Of a stretch of 64,000 nucleotides of DNA, positions 11,691 through 20,360 are shown piece after piece (the stretch's first letter is position 1; each line of letters begins with the position of its first letter). Below the pieces are notes generated by a model, which saw only the letters and a list, made by a program, of their open reading frames with translations, ran no database searches and had not been told where the DNA came from. The position numbers and the translations under genes are program-made. Source of the stretch: JAXMCI01 sp046349435 (GTDB lineage Bacteria; Pseudomonadota; Alphaproteobacteria; Dongiales; Dongiaceae). The stretch spans positions 24,141 through 88,140 of the forward strand of contig JAXMCI010000029.1 in the NCBI GenBank assembly GCA_046349435.1. Reading direction: 5' to 3'.

Positions 11691-12521
11691 ATGGGCAAGA
11701 TCGTCTGGCTCGCCTCCTTCCCGAAGTCCGGCAACACCTGGGTGCGAGCCTTCCTGCACAACCTGCTGACCGACGCGGAGCGGCCCTACGACATCAACGA
11801 GCTCGACACCTTCGCGGTCAGCGATTCGCAGGCGCAGTGGTACCAGCGGTTCGACCCGCGCCCGCCGACCGCGCTGAGCCTGGAGGAGATCGCCGCGCTC
11901 CGGCCGCGCGTCCACCACCTCTTCACCCAGCTCGGCCAGGGCCCGATCTTCGTCAAGACCCACATGGCGGCGGCCGAGCTCGGCGGTACGCCGCTGATCA
12001 CCGTCAGCGAGACGGTCGCGGCCATCTATATTGTGCGCAACCCGCTCGACGTGGTCGTCTCGCACAGCCACCACTACGGCAACGACCTCGACCGGACGAT
12101 CGAGCTGCTCGCCGCCGACGACACCATCACCCGGGCGAGCGAGACGCACGTGCCGGAGTACCACAGCTCCTGGTCCGCCCATGTCGCGAGCTGGACCTCG
12201 GTGCCGAGCCCCGGGCTGCTGGTGGTGCGCTACGAGGACCTGCTGCTCACCCCGAACCGCAGCTTCGCGGCCATCGCCCGCTTCCTGCGGCTCGATGTCG
12301 CGCGCGGCCGGCTGGAGCGAGCGATCCGCCACTGCTCGTTCCGCGTCCTGCAGGAGCAGGAGAAGCGGCACGGCTTCCGCGAGCGGACCGAGACCTCCGA
12401 GCGCTTCTTCCGCGCCGGCAAGGCCGGGCAATGGCGCAGCGCCCTGTCGCCGGCGCAGATCGAGCGCGTGGTGGCGCGGCACGGCGCGCAGATGGACCGC
12501 TTCGGCTACCGGCCGAAATAG
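11691..12521 (+). CDS. Sulfotransferase domain protein
   Basis: A 276-residue cytosolic sulfotransferase-like protein. PKSGNTWVRAF near the N-terminus is the 5'-phosphosulfate loop for PAPS, and IYIVRNPLDVVVSH carries the 3'-phosphate-binding Arg. The C-terminal RTETSERFFRAGKAGQW region is also typical. The acceptor is unknown; neighbours give no clue, though an envelope glycan or lipid is possible given the number of glycosyltransferases in the window. It is monocistronic in appearance. Unlike the Stf0-type enzyme at 49.1 kb, it belongs to the Sulfotransfer_1 type. Confidence 0.88.
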   Translation: MGKIVWLASFPKSGNTWVRAFLHNLLTDAERPYDINELDTFAVSDSQAQWYQRFDPRPPTALSLEEIAALRPRVHHLFTQLGQGPIFVKTHMAAAELGGTPLITVSETVAAIYIVRNPLDVVVSHSHHYGNDLDRTIELLAADDTITRASETHVPEYHSSWSAHVASWTSVPSPGLLVVRYEDLLLTPNRSFAAIARFLRLDVARGRLERAIRHCSFRVLQEQEKRHGFRERTETSERFFRAGKAGQWRSALSPAQIERVVARHGAQMDRFGYRPK

Positions 12522-12692
12522 CCGTCGTGCCCCCGATCGCGGCTTTTTCGGGTCGTCAAGGGGGCGCGCTGCCGACGGGGCCGCTGCCGCGCCCGGATCG
12601 TTTTCCTTTGATATCAAGCACTTGGCCCATCGGACCCTGTGCCATTTTTGCTACAGTGGTGTGCAAAAACAACAAATCGACCTGAAACGGGC

Positions 12693-12720
12693 TTGACCGG
12701 TTCGCATGGCCTCGTAGGAT
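12693..12720 (+). promoter_or_regulatory. Candidate porin promoter in the 12522-12866 intergenic region
   Basis: TTGACC (12693-12698), 16-base spacer, TAGGAT (12715-12720). This gives a porin leader of about 140 nucleotides. The remaining gene-free sequence from 12522 is unusually AT-rich for this window (for example TTGATATCAA near 12607), but I see no gene or clear terminator in it. Confidence 0.55.
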
Positions 12721-12866
12721 CTGGTCCACGAGCCGAGGGGAGCGGTTCCGATTTCCTTTTGCCGTCAGGGTGATGGGATCGGATTTCGCAACCGAAGGTC
12801 GCAGGCTCGGCAAATGGGGGCGGTCGATCGGTCCTCTCGGCACCGGCAGACCCGCTTAGAAAGGGA

Positions 12867-14021
12867 ATGAAGGCTATGAAGAAGGTACTCCTGGGTACGA
12901 CCGCGCTGGTCGCCGCCGGGTTTGCTGCCGGGCAGGCCCAAGCGGCTGACCCGATCAAGCTGACCCTTGGCGGCTTCTACGGCGCGGCCGCCGGTGTCGA
13001 GATCGGGGGCAACGACAGCAACGGCGCTCCGAGCCAGAACCGGCAGACTGGCGCGTTCAAGCAGAACGTCGAAGTGCACTTCAACGGTTCGACCACTCTC
13101 GACAACGGTCTGACCGTCGGCGCGCACATCGAGCTCGAGGCGAACAACACCTCGGGCCGTACGATCGACGAAGTGTACAGCTACTTCAAGGGCGGCTTCG
13201 GTGAGTTCCGCTTCGGCGACACCGGCGGCGCTCTCGCGAAGAGCTGCATCGTCGACCCCGGCGCCATCACCAACAACTTCGGCCTGATCAGCCCGAACAA
13301 CTCGTTCTCCAACGTCGGCCGCAACGCCGTCATGGGTCTGGGCTCGATCGGTACCTGCGAAGGCTTCGGCAACTCCACCAAGGCGGTCTACTTCTCGCCG
13401 GTGTTCGGTGGCCTCCAGCTCGCTCTGTCGTACGCTCCGACCACCAACAACGGTGGCCCGGGCGGCCGCAGCAACGGTCCGTACACCGGCACGCAGAGCA
13501 ACAACGTGAACGTGCGGAACGATTTCTCCGCCTACGTCACGTACAACCACTCGTTCGGCGCGGTCAGCCTGACCGCCGGCGCGGGTCTCGACTACGGCTT
13601 CGAGACCAACAACAATCCGAAGCCCGCCCAGTATCAGGGCGGCATCCAGCTGGGCTTCGGGCGGTTCGCGGTCGGTGGCTCGTTCGACTGGTACCAGAAC
13701 TACGTCCAGCAGGGCTTCGGCAACGGCTTCAGCGGCGGCAGCAACGACGCCTGGGTGGCAACCCTCGGCGGCAGCTACAGCATCGACGCCTGGACCGTCG
13801 GCCTCGAAGGCGCGTATGCGAACTTCGAGACGCAGCCCGGCCACGACACCTACTGGGCCGTTTCGCTCCAGAGCACCTACAAGCTCGGGCCGGGGATCCG
13901 GCTGGAAGGCGAAGTGGCGTACTACAACTACAATCAGGACTACGTGAACAAGAGCCCGAACCTCGGCAAGGCGACCTCGAACTCGGTCTCCGTCGGCCTC
14001 GGCTCCTACATCACGTTCTAA
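12867..14021 (+). CDS. Outer-membrane porin
   Basis: A 384-residue beta-barrel porin. A signal peptide (MKAMKKVLLGTTALVAAGFA, cleaved after AQA) is followed by alternating amphipathic strands rich in Gly, Asn and aromatic residues. The last residue is Phe (SVGLGSYITF), the BAM recognition signal. The family is the Gram-negative general porin of Rhodospirillales type. Codon choice here is tighter (AAC, GGC, TAC) than in neighbours, as expected for a highly expressed gene. The first ATG is preferred because AGAAAGGG precedes it; a second ATG lies 9 bases in. It has its own promoter and terminator. Confidence 0.93.
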   Translation: MKAMKKVLLGTTALVAAGFAAGQAQAADPIKLTLGGFYGAAAGVEIGGNDSNGAPSQNRQTGAFKQNVEVHFNGSTTLDNGLTVGAHIELEANNTSGRTIDEVYSYFKGGFGEFRFGDTGGALAKSCIVDPGAITNNFGLISPNNSFSNVGRNAVMGLGSIGTCEGFGNSTKAVYFSPVFGGLQLALSYAPTTNNGGPGGRSNGPYTGTQSNNVNVRNDFSAYVTYNHSFGAVSLTAGAGLDYGFETNNNPKPAQYQGGIQLGFGRFAVGGSFDWYQNYVQQGFGNGFSGGSNDAWVATLGGSYSIDAWTVGLEGAYANFETQPGHDTYWAVSLQSTYKLGPGIRLEGEVAYYNYNQDYVNKSPNLGKATSNSVSVGLGSYITF

Positions 14022-14050
14022 GCTTCCGCTTCTGCGGACAGCACCTCGGG

Positions 14051-14078
14051 GGGAGGGTGGCCATGCCACCCTCCCTTT
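14051..14078 (+). terminator. Rho-independent terminator of the porin gene
   Basis: Inverted repeat GGGAGGGTGGC (14051-14061) and GCCACCCTCCC (14065-14075) with a CAT loop, followed by TTT. It begins 30 bases after the porin stop and ends 13 bases before the next ATG. Confidence 0.85.
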
Positions 14079-14091
14079 CCATTTCTGCATC

Positions 14092-14772
14092 ATGACGACG
14101 CCGTCCGACATCGCCGCCCGCCTCGCCGAGATCCGGTCGCGCATCCGCGCCGCCGCCGAGACGGCAGGCCGGTCCGCCGCAGCCGTTACGCTGGTGGCGG
14201 TCGGCAAGACCCATCCCGCAACCGCCATCGAGGCGGCGCTCGCCGCCGGCCAGCGCCATTTCGGCGAGAACCGGGTGCAGGAGGCGCGCGACAAGTATCC
14301 GGCGCTGCGCCCGCGCTGGCCCGACCTCCGCCTGCACCTGATCGGGCCGCTGCAGACCAACAAGGTGCGCGACGCCGTCGCGCTGTTCGACGTCATCGAG
14401 ACCGTCGACCGCGAGAAGCTCGCCCGGGCGCTCGCCGCCGAGATGGCGCGCAGCGGCCGGCGGCCGGACTGCCTGGTCCAGGTCAATATCGGCGAGGAGC
14501 CGCAGAAGGCGGGCGTCATGCCCGAGGGCCTCGACGCCCTGCTGGCGACCTGCCGCGTCGAGCTCGGCCTGCCGGTCGCCGGCCTGATGGCGATCCCGCC
14601 GGTGGACGAGCCGCCGGCACCCTATTTCGCCCTGCTCGCCGAGCTCGCCCGCCGCCACGGGCTGCCGGTGCTCAGCATGGGCATGTCCGGCGATTTCGAG
14701 ATCGCGGTGCGCCTCGGCGCCACCCACGTCCGGGTCGGCAGCGCGATCTTCGGCGCGCGACCCCCGGCCTAG
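14092..14772 (+). CDS. YggS/PLPBP family pyridoxal-phosphate homeostasis protein
   Basis: A 226-residue single-domain alanine-racemase-fold protein. The PLP lysine lies in LVAVGKTHP, followed by HFGENRVQEA and the HLIGPLQTNK motif; MSMGMSGDFEIAVRLGATHVRVGSAIFG closes the barrel. The family binds PLP without a known reaction and regulates vitamin B6 and amino-acid pools. It lies just downstream of the porin terminator and converges with the L,D-transpeptidase gene. Confidence 0.95.
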   Translation: MTTPSDIAARLAEIRSRIRAAAETAGRSAAAVTLVAVGKTHPATAIEAALAAGQRHFGENRVQEARDKYPALRPRWPDLRLHLIGPLQTNKVRDAVALFDVIETVDREKLARALAAEMARSGRRPDCLVQVNIGEEPQKAGVMPEGLDALLATCRVELGLPVAGLMAIPPVDEPPAPYFALLAELARRHGLPVLSMGMSGDFEIAVRLGATHVRVGSAIFGARPPA

Positions 14773-14782
14773 GGTCCTGTTC

Positions 14783-15292
14783 CTACGCGGGATCCGTGTG
14801 AACGACGAGGGCGTCGCCGGGCCCGCTCTCCGCGAGCAGCCGCAGCAGCTCGTCGTTCGCAAGCGCGACGCAGCCCTCGGTCGGCGTCCAGCCCGGCGCG
14901 GCGACATGCAGGAAGACCGCGCTGCCGCGGCCCGGACGCACCGGATCGTCGTTGTGGCCGAGCACGACGATCAGGTCGTAGAGCCCGTCCTCGCGCCACA
15001 GCGCCTCGTGCCGCGCGGCGTAGGGCAGCCGCACCGGCCGGTTGTAGAGCGCGTCGCCGGGATCGTCGCACCAGCCGTCGCGCCGATCGATCGCCGCCGC
15101 CGGCAGCAGGGTGGCCGGGCGGCCGACCCGGTCGGCGCGATAGAGCAGCCGGCGGAAGAGAAAGCGGCCCGCCGGCGTCGCCCCGTCGCCCTCGCGCTTG
15201 TCGGCGCGGATGCCGCCGCGGCCGATCGCGCAGGCGAGCTCGCGGCCGCGCCAGCGTGCCGGTTGGCCGGGACGGACGACGAGATCGCTCAA
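14783..15292 (-). CDS. L,D-transpeptidase (YkuD-type catalytic domain)
   Basis: A 169-residue protein consisting almost entirely of a YkuD domain. The catalytic His/Cys set is in VFLHVAAPGW and PTEGCVALAN, and LGHNDDPVRPG precedes it. Such domains cross-link or modify peptidoglycan using an active-site Cys. No signal peptide is visible with the TTG start at 15292, which overlaps the ribA stop (TTGA); no ATG or GTG exists in frame nearby. This leaves its location uncertain: either a non-classical export route or a cytosolic role. Confidence 0.85.
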   Translation of the reverse strand: MSDLVVRPGQPARWRGRELACAIGRGGIRADKREGDGATPAGRFLFRRLLYRADRVGRPATLLPAAAIDRRDGWCDDPGDALYNRPVRLPYAARHEALWREDGLYDLIVVLGHNDDPVRPGRGSAVFLHVAAPGWTPTEGCVALANDELLRLLAESGPGDALVVHTDPA

Positions 15293-16449
15293 TCCGACAG
15301 CAGGTGGCCGAAGCGCGCCGCCTTGGTCTCGAGGTAGCGCTCGTTGTGGTCGTTGGCCGGAAAGACGTGCGGCACCCGCTCGGCGACGGTGATGCCGCAG
15401 CGGGTCAGCGCCGCCACCTTCTCCGGATTGTTGGTCATCAGGCGCACGCTGAGGAAGCCGAGCTGCCGCAGCATCTCGGCCGCCGGCAGGTAGATCCGCT
15501 CGTCCGCGTCGAATCCGAGCTGCCGGTTGGCGTCCAGCGTGTCGGCGCCGTCGTCCTGCAGCTGGTAGGCGCGCAGCTTGTTGACCAGGCCGATGCCGCG
15601 GCCCTCCTGCGCGAGATAGACGAGCACGCCGCTGCCCTGCCGGGCGATCTCCGCGATGGCCCCGCGCAGCTGGTCGCCGCAGTCGCAGCGCAGGCTGCCG
15701 AGCAGGTCGCCGGTGAAGCATTCGGAATGCAGCCGGGCGAGCACCGGACGATCGGGCGCCGGCCGGCCGATGATGATGGCGAGATGCTCGATGCCGCCGT
15801 CGTTCGGCCGGAAGGCGACGATCCGGCTCTCCGGCGCGCCGGCCAGCGGCACCGCGGCCTCGCTCACCGGCCGGAGCGAGCGCGCCGCCAGCGTCCGGTA
15901 GAGCGCGATGTCCGGCACGCGCACGCGCAGCAGATCGTGGTTCCGCGCGAAGCTGCCGGGGTCGGACGGGGCGGCGACGCGGCCGACCAGCGCCGCCGGC
16001 AGCAGGCGGGCCAGCTTGGCCAGCTCGATGGCGGCGCTCGCCAGCGGGATCAGCTCGGCGCCGTCGGCGATCGGCGAGCCGCGCGGCCCGGCCGCCTCGC
16101 CGGGCACCGCGGCGGCGGTCGGGTCGGCGAGCCGCCGCAGCAGCGCCGCCGCGGTCGTCTCGTCCACCGGCAGCAGGGCCGGGCGGTCGTCGCCGCCAGT
16201 CAGCCCCAGCGCATGGGCCCGGCTCGGCGTCACCGCGAGCACCAGCTCGCCCTCGGCCAGGCCGCGCAGCGCGGCCAGCGCCTCGGGCTCGGCCGTCTCG
16301 GCGGCCAGCGCCAGCGCCGCGCTCCCGGCGCGGTCCTCGATCAGCACCGCGCCGCCGCGGCGCAGCTCGCCGACGGCCCGGTCGACCGCCACAAGCACAT
16401 GGCTGTCGCCCTGGGCGGGACGGCGGCGCTGTGCGGCAAGGTCCGACAT
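15289..16449 (-). CDS. ribA: GTP cyclohydrolase II with degenerate RibB-like N-terminal domain
   Basis: A 386-residue protein. The C-terminal half has HSECFTGDLLGSLRCDCGDQL with the three zinc Cys residues and the YLAQEGRGIGLVNKLRAY motif, so it should convert GTP to the first riboflavin intermediate. The N-terminal part aligns in length and position with RibB but lacks a recognisable DHBP-synthase active site, as in many alphaproteobacterial RibA proteins. The ATG at 16449 starts MSDLAAQRRR. The L,D-transpeptidase gene is translationally coupled to its stop. Confidence 0.93.
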   Translation of the reverse strand: MSDLAAQRRRPAQGDSHVLVAVDRAVGELRRGGAVLIEDRAGSAALALAAETAEPEALAALRGLAEGELVLAVTPSRAHALGLTGGDDRPALLPVDETTAAALLRRLADPTAAAVPGEAAGPRGSPIADGAELIPLASAAIELAKLARLLPAALVGRVAAPSDPGSFARNHDLLRVRVPDIALYRTLAARSLRPVSEAAVPLAGAPESRIVAFRPNDGGIEHLAIIIGRPAPDRPVLARLHSECFTGDLLGSLRCDCGDQLRGAIAEIARQGSGVLVYLAQEGRGIGLVNKLRAYQLQDDGADTLDANRQLGFDADERIYLPAAEMLRQLGFLSVRLMTNNPEKVAALTRCGITVAERVPHVFPANDHNERYLETKAARFGHLLSD

Positions 16450-16647
16450 GCGGCGAACTCTAGCAGACCTCGGCACGGCCTGGCACGCGATGCGGCGAGC
16501 AGACGTGCCATGCAGCGGCGTCGGGCGTCGGCAAGCCAGCGGCAGCCCGGCTTGCCTCGGCGGCGGGCCGGTGCTATGCCAGCCGCGTGGCGAGCCTGCC
16601 CGGGCGCGCCGCAGGGCCGAGGAGAAGCGTCCGCGGTGACTCCCACC

Positions 16648-17373
16648 ATGCCTGCCTCGACGCCGCCCGACCGCGGTCGCGGTGCCGCCCCCGTCAAGAA
16701 AGTGCTGCTGGTCGACGACGACGACAGCCTGCGCCAGACGCTGGCCGAGCAGCTCCGGCTGTTCGAGGAGTTTGCGGTGATCGAGGCGGCCACCGGCAGC
16801 AAGGCGCTGGAGATCGCCAAGGTCGACCACTTCGACGCCCTGCTGCTCGATGTCGGCCTGCCCGACATCGACGGCCGCGAGGTCTGCCGGCTGCTGCGCC
16901 GCGCCGGCTCGACGGCGCCGATCATCATGCTGACCGGCGCCGATACCGACGCCGACACCATCCTCGGGCTGGACTCCGGCGCCAACGACTACATCACCAA
17001 GCCGTTCCGGCTGAACGTGCTGATGGCCCGCCTGCGCGCCCATCTGCGCCAGCACGAGCACAGCGAGGGGGCGGTCTTCAGCATCGGCCCCTACAGCTTC
17101 CGGCCGAGCGCCAAGCTGCTGCTGCACGAGCAGGGCAACCGCAAGATCCGCCTCACCGAGAAGGAGACGGCGATCCTCAAGTACCTCTACCGCGCCGGCG
17201 ACCGGGTGATCGGCCGCGACGTGCTGCTGGGCGAGGTCTGGGGCTACAATGCCGGGGTCACCACCCACACGCTGGAGACCCACGTCTACCGCCTGCGCCA
17301 GAAGATCGAGCGCGATCCCTCGCAGGCCGAGATCCTGGTCACCGAGCCCGGCGGCTACCGGCTGGTGCCGTAG
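16648..17373 (+). CDS. OmpR/PhoB-family response regulator
   Basis: A 241-residue two-domain regulator. The receiver has LLVDDDDSLRQ, phospho-acceptor Asp in DALLLDVGLPDIDG, Thr in MLTGADTDADT and Lys in NDYITKPF. The winged-helix effector carries RLTEKETAILKYLYRAGDRVIGRDVLLGEVWGY and ends EPGGYRLVP. No histidine kinase is adjacent, so it is an orphan here. The ATG at 16648 is preferred, although an in-frame GTG at 16636 is possible. It is divergent from ribA. Confidence 0.93.
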   Translation: MPASTPPDRGRGAAPVKKVLLVDDDDSLRQTLAEQLRLFEEFAVIEAATGSKALEIAKVDHFDALLLDVGLPDIDGREVCRLLRRAGSTAPIIMLTGADTDADTILGLDSGANDYITKPFRLNVLMARLRAHLRQHEHSEGAVFSIGPYSFRPSAKLLLHEQGNRKIRLTEKETAILKYLYRAGDRVIGRDVLLGEVWGYNAGVTTHTLETHVYRLRQKIERDPSQAEILVTEPGGYRLVP

Positions 17374-17417
17374 CCGGCAGGACCGCTCTTCTCGTCCCGT
17401 CTTGTCGTGCTGGCCCG

Positions 17418-19028
17418 TCAGCCGGCCTTGCGGTCGGCGCGGATCATCTCCGCGCCCTTCTCGGCGATCATGATGGTCGGCGCGTTGGTGTTGCCCGAGG
17501 TGATGGTCGGCATCACCGAGGCGTCGACCACGCGCAGGTTGGGCAGGCCGCGCACGCGCAGCCGCTCGTCGACCACCGCCAGCGGGTCGCTGCCCATCCG
17601 GCAGGTGCCGACCGGATGGAAGATGGTGGTGCCGATCGCACCCGCCGCCTCGGCCAGCTCGGCGTCGCTCTGCCAGCGCGGCCCCGGACGAAATTCCTCG
17701 GGCGAGAACCGGCGCAGCGCCGGCTGGGCGCAGATCCGGCGGGTCAGGCGGATCGCCGCCGCGGCGGCCAGCCGGTCGCCCGGCGTGGCGAGGTAGTTGG
17801 GCTGGATCAGCGGCGGCGCCAGCGGGTCCGGCGAGCGCAGCCGGACGAAGCCGCGGCTCTCCGGCCGGAGATGGCAGACCGAAGCGGTGAAGGCGGGAAA
17901 GTCGTGCAGCGGCTCGCCGAAGCGGTCGAGGCTGAGCGGCTGGATGTGGTACTCGAGGTCGGGCGTCTCGCGCGCCGGGTCGCTGCGCGCGAAGGCGCCG
18001 AGCTGGCTCGGCGCCATGGTCAGCGGGCCGCGCCGCAGCAGCGCGTATTGCAGCCCCATCCAGGCCCGGCCGTGCAGGTGGCGGGCCTGCTGGTTGAGCG
18101 TGCGGGTGCCCGCGACCTTGAACACCAGCCGCAGCTGCAGGTGGTCCTGCAGGTTCTCGCCGACCCCCGGCAGGTCGAGCACGGGCGCGATGCCGTGGCC
18201 GGCCAGCAGCGCGCCCGGCCCGATGCCGGAAAGCTGCATCAGCTGCGGCGAGCCGATCGCGCCGCTCGCCAGGATCAGCTCGCCGCGCACCGCCACCGTG
18301 GCGGGCGCGCCGCCCTGGCGCAGCTCGAGGCCGGTCACCCGCCCGTCCGACAGCAGCAGCCGGGTCGCCTGGGCGCCGGTCAGCAGCTGCAGGTTGGGGC
18401 GCCCCAGCACCGGCCGCAGGAAGGCCTTGGCGGTGTTCCAGCGCACGCCCCGGCGCTGGTTGACCTGGAAGTAGCCGCAGCCCTCGTTGTCGCCGCGGTT
18501 GAAGTCGTCGGTCGGCGGGATGCCGGCCTCGGCGGCGGCGGCGCGGAATGCGTCGAGGATCGGCCAGCGCAGCCGCGGATCCTCGACCCGCCACTCGCCG
18601 CCGACGCCGTGGAAGTCGTCGGCGCCGCGGGCATGGTGCTCGGAGCGCTTGAAGTAGGGCAGCACCTCCTCCCAGCCCCAGCCGGCATTGCCGAGCTGCC
18701 GCCACTGGTCGTAGTCCCGCGCCTGGCCGCGCATGTAGATCATGCCGTTGATCGAGGAGCAGCCGCCCAGCACCCGGCCGCGCGGGTAGTTGAGGGCGCG
18801 CCCGCCCAGCCCGGGCTGGGCCTCGGTGCGGAAGCACCAGTCGGTCCGCGGGTTGTTCTGGGTGTAGAGATAGCCGATCGGCACGTGGATCCAGATCCAG
18901 CGGTCGGCGCCCCCCGCCTCGAGCAGCAGCACGGAGACGTCGGGATCGGCCGACAGGCGGTTGGCCAGCACGCAGCCGGCCGATCCGGCGCCGACGATGA
19001 CGTAGTCGAAGCTGCCGATGTCGCGCAT
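17418..19028 (-). CDS. GMC-family FAD oxidoreductase (choline dehydrogenase-like)
   Basis: A 536-residue flavoprotein. The Rossmann motif YVIVGAGSAGCVLANRL is at the N-terminus, and PRGRVLGGCSSINGMIY is the first GMC signature. The C-terminal region contains HPVGTCRMG with the catalytic His and SGNTNAPTIMIAEKGAEMI. The substrate is an alcohol, but family similarity does not tell which; choline dehydrogenase is only the nearest named type. The ATG at 19028 has a GGAG site upstream. An MFS transporter gene is 23 bases upstream in the same direction, suggesting uptake and oxidation of one substrate. Confidence 0.92.
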   Translation of the reverse strand: MRDIGSFDYVIVGAGSAGCVLANRLSADPDVSVLLLEAGGADRWIWIHVPIGYLYTQNNPRTDWCFRTEAQPGLGGRALNYPRGRVLGGCSSINGMIYMRGQARDYDQWRQLGNAGWGWEEVLPYFKRSEHHARGADDFHGVGGEWRVEDPRLRWPILDAFRAAAAEAGIPPTDDFNRGDNEGCGYFQVNQRRGVRWNTAKAFLRPVLGRPNLQLLTGAQATRLLLSDGRVTGLELRQGGAPATVAVRGELILASGAIGSPQLMQLSGIGPGALLAGHGIAPVLDLPGVGENLQDHLQLRLVFKVAGTRTLNQQARHLHGRAWMGLQYALLRRGPLTMAPSQLGAFARSDPARETPDLEYHIQPLSLDRFGEPLHDFPAFTASVCHLRPESRGFVRLRSPDPLAPPLIQPNYLATPGDRLAAAAAIRLTRRICAQPALRRFSPEEFRPGPRWQSDAELAEAAGAIGTTIFHPVGTCRMGSDPLAVVDERLRVRGLPNLRVVDASVMPTITSGNTNAPTIMIAEKGAEMIRADRKAG

Positions 19029-19051
19029 CGTCGTACTCCCCCGTTGCCGGC

Positions 19052-20242
19052 TCAGTCGGCCCGGCGGCGCAGCCGCCAGGCGAGCGCCGCCCCGATCGCC
19101 GCGGCCAGCAGCGTGACGCCGCCGAACACCGGCACCGACAGCGACCAGCCGCCGGCCCGCTTGCTGATCTCGGCCAGGACGATCGGGCCGAGCAGCACGC
19201 CGACGTTGCGCCCGGTCATCAGGATGGCGTAGACGCGGCCGCTGACGCGGCCGGGCCCGACCACCGCCGCCGGGACGCCGAACAGGCAGGTCGGCGTCAC
19301 CCCGGCGCCGACGCCGTAGCAGATCAGCGAGACGACCCCGCCCCAGCCGCTGCCGGTCAGCGGGATGGTCCACCAGACCGCCGCCTGCGACAGCAGCGCC
19401 GCCGCCAGCAGCGGCCCGACCGCGATCCCGGCGCGCAGCGCCATGCCGGTCAGCAGGTTGAAACCGAGCAGCGTGGCGACCGGCACGGCATAGCCGATCG
19501 CCGCCCCCTGGGCGGGAATTCCCAGCACCTCCACCAGGTACTGCGGCAGCCAGGTCATGTAGGCGTAGTACTGTCCCGACCAGAGCAGGAAGATGGCCGC
19601 GCCCATGGCGAGCTGCCGGCGCTCGGCGGTGCTCGGCGGCGGCACGGCGCGGCGTCCGCCGCCGGCCGCGGGCGACAGCCGCGCCCGGCCCAGCGCCGCG
19701 GTCCAGGCGGCCATGGCCAGCGTCATCAGCAGCCCGGCGAGCCACAGCCCACGCCAGCCGACGCTCGCCAGCATGGTCGAGGCGAGCCCGCTGGCGGCCA
19801 GCTGGCCGATCGGGATCCAGGCGGAGGACAGCCCGATGACGATGCCGAGATGGCGCGGCGCGGCGGCGCGGGTGGCCAGCATCGGGGCGGCGATCGCGCC
19901 GATCGCGAAGGCGGCGCCCTCGAGCAGCCGGCCGAGCAGCGCCACGGCCGGCGATTGCGGCGCGGCCAGCATCAGCAGGCTGCCGGCGGCGGTGCCGCCG
20001 AGGGCGAGCCAGATCAGCCGGCGCGGCCCGTCGCGGTCGATCAGCCGGCCCAGCGGCAGCGAGAGCAGCAGCCCGGCCAGCGCATAGACCGACATCAGCG
20101 CGCCGGCCGCCGTGCGGTCGTAGCCATAGCTCTGCAGCAGCACCGGCAGCACCGGCGGCAGCTTGAACTGCTGGTAGGCGACGAAGCAGCCCACCAGCAC
20201 GCCGTAGGCAACGGCGGTCCAATCCGTGCGTTCTCGCTCCAT
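19052..20242 (-). CDS. MFS transporter
   Basis: A 396-residue protein with about twelve hydrophobic segments. The loop 2-3 signature appears as LPLGRLIDRDGPRR, and the second half has the related GRVSGRVYAILMTGRN region. It probably moves a small organic solute or drug. The ATG at 20242 (MERERTDWTAVAYGV) is preferred to one 168 bases upstream, which would add a hydrophilic stretch before the first helix. It forms a pair with the GMC oxidoreductase and is divergent from the metallo-hydrolase gene. Confidence 0.9.
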   Translation of the reverse strand: MERERTDWTAVAYGVLVGCFVAYQQFKLPPVLPVLLQSYGYDRTAAGALMSVYALAGLLLSLPLGRLIDRDGPRRLIWLALGGTAAGSLLMLAAPQSPAVALLGRLLEGAAFAIGAIAAPMLATRAAAPRHLGIVIGLSSAWIPIGQLAASGLASTMLASVGWRGLWLAGLLMTLAMAAWTAALGRARLSPAAGGGRRAVPPPSTAERRQLAMGAAIFLLWSGQYYAYMTWLPQYLVEVLGIPAQGAAIGYAVPVATLLGFNLLTGMALRAGIAVGPLLAAALLSQAAVWWTIPLTGSGWGGVVSLICYGVGAGVTPTCLFGVPAAVVGPGRVSGRVYAILMTGRNVGVLLGPIVLAEISKRAGGWSLSVPVFGGVTLLAAAIGAALAWRLRRRAD

Positions 20243-20360
20243 CGATCCCTGTGGCCCACGAGCGAGCGGGCCGGGATTCGTCGCGGCCAAGCCTGCCGGA
20301 TTACTCGGGTTGAGCGGCAAGGCCATCTTACATACACTGCCCGCCGGAAGGGAACAGGCG

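Noticed and set aside
16450..16647. FMN riboswitch before ribA
   Set aside because: The leader is short and lacks the conserved AGGG and GAUUCA-type elements of the RFN fold.
16587..19232. 881-codon open frame spanning the response regulator and GMC genes
   Set aside because: It covers two real genes in wrong frames and encodes Arg/Ala/His-rich sequence without domains.
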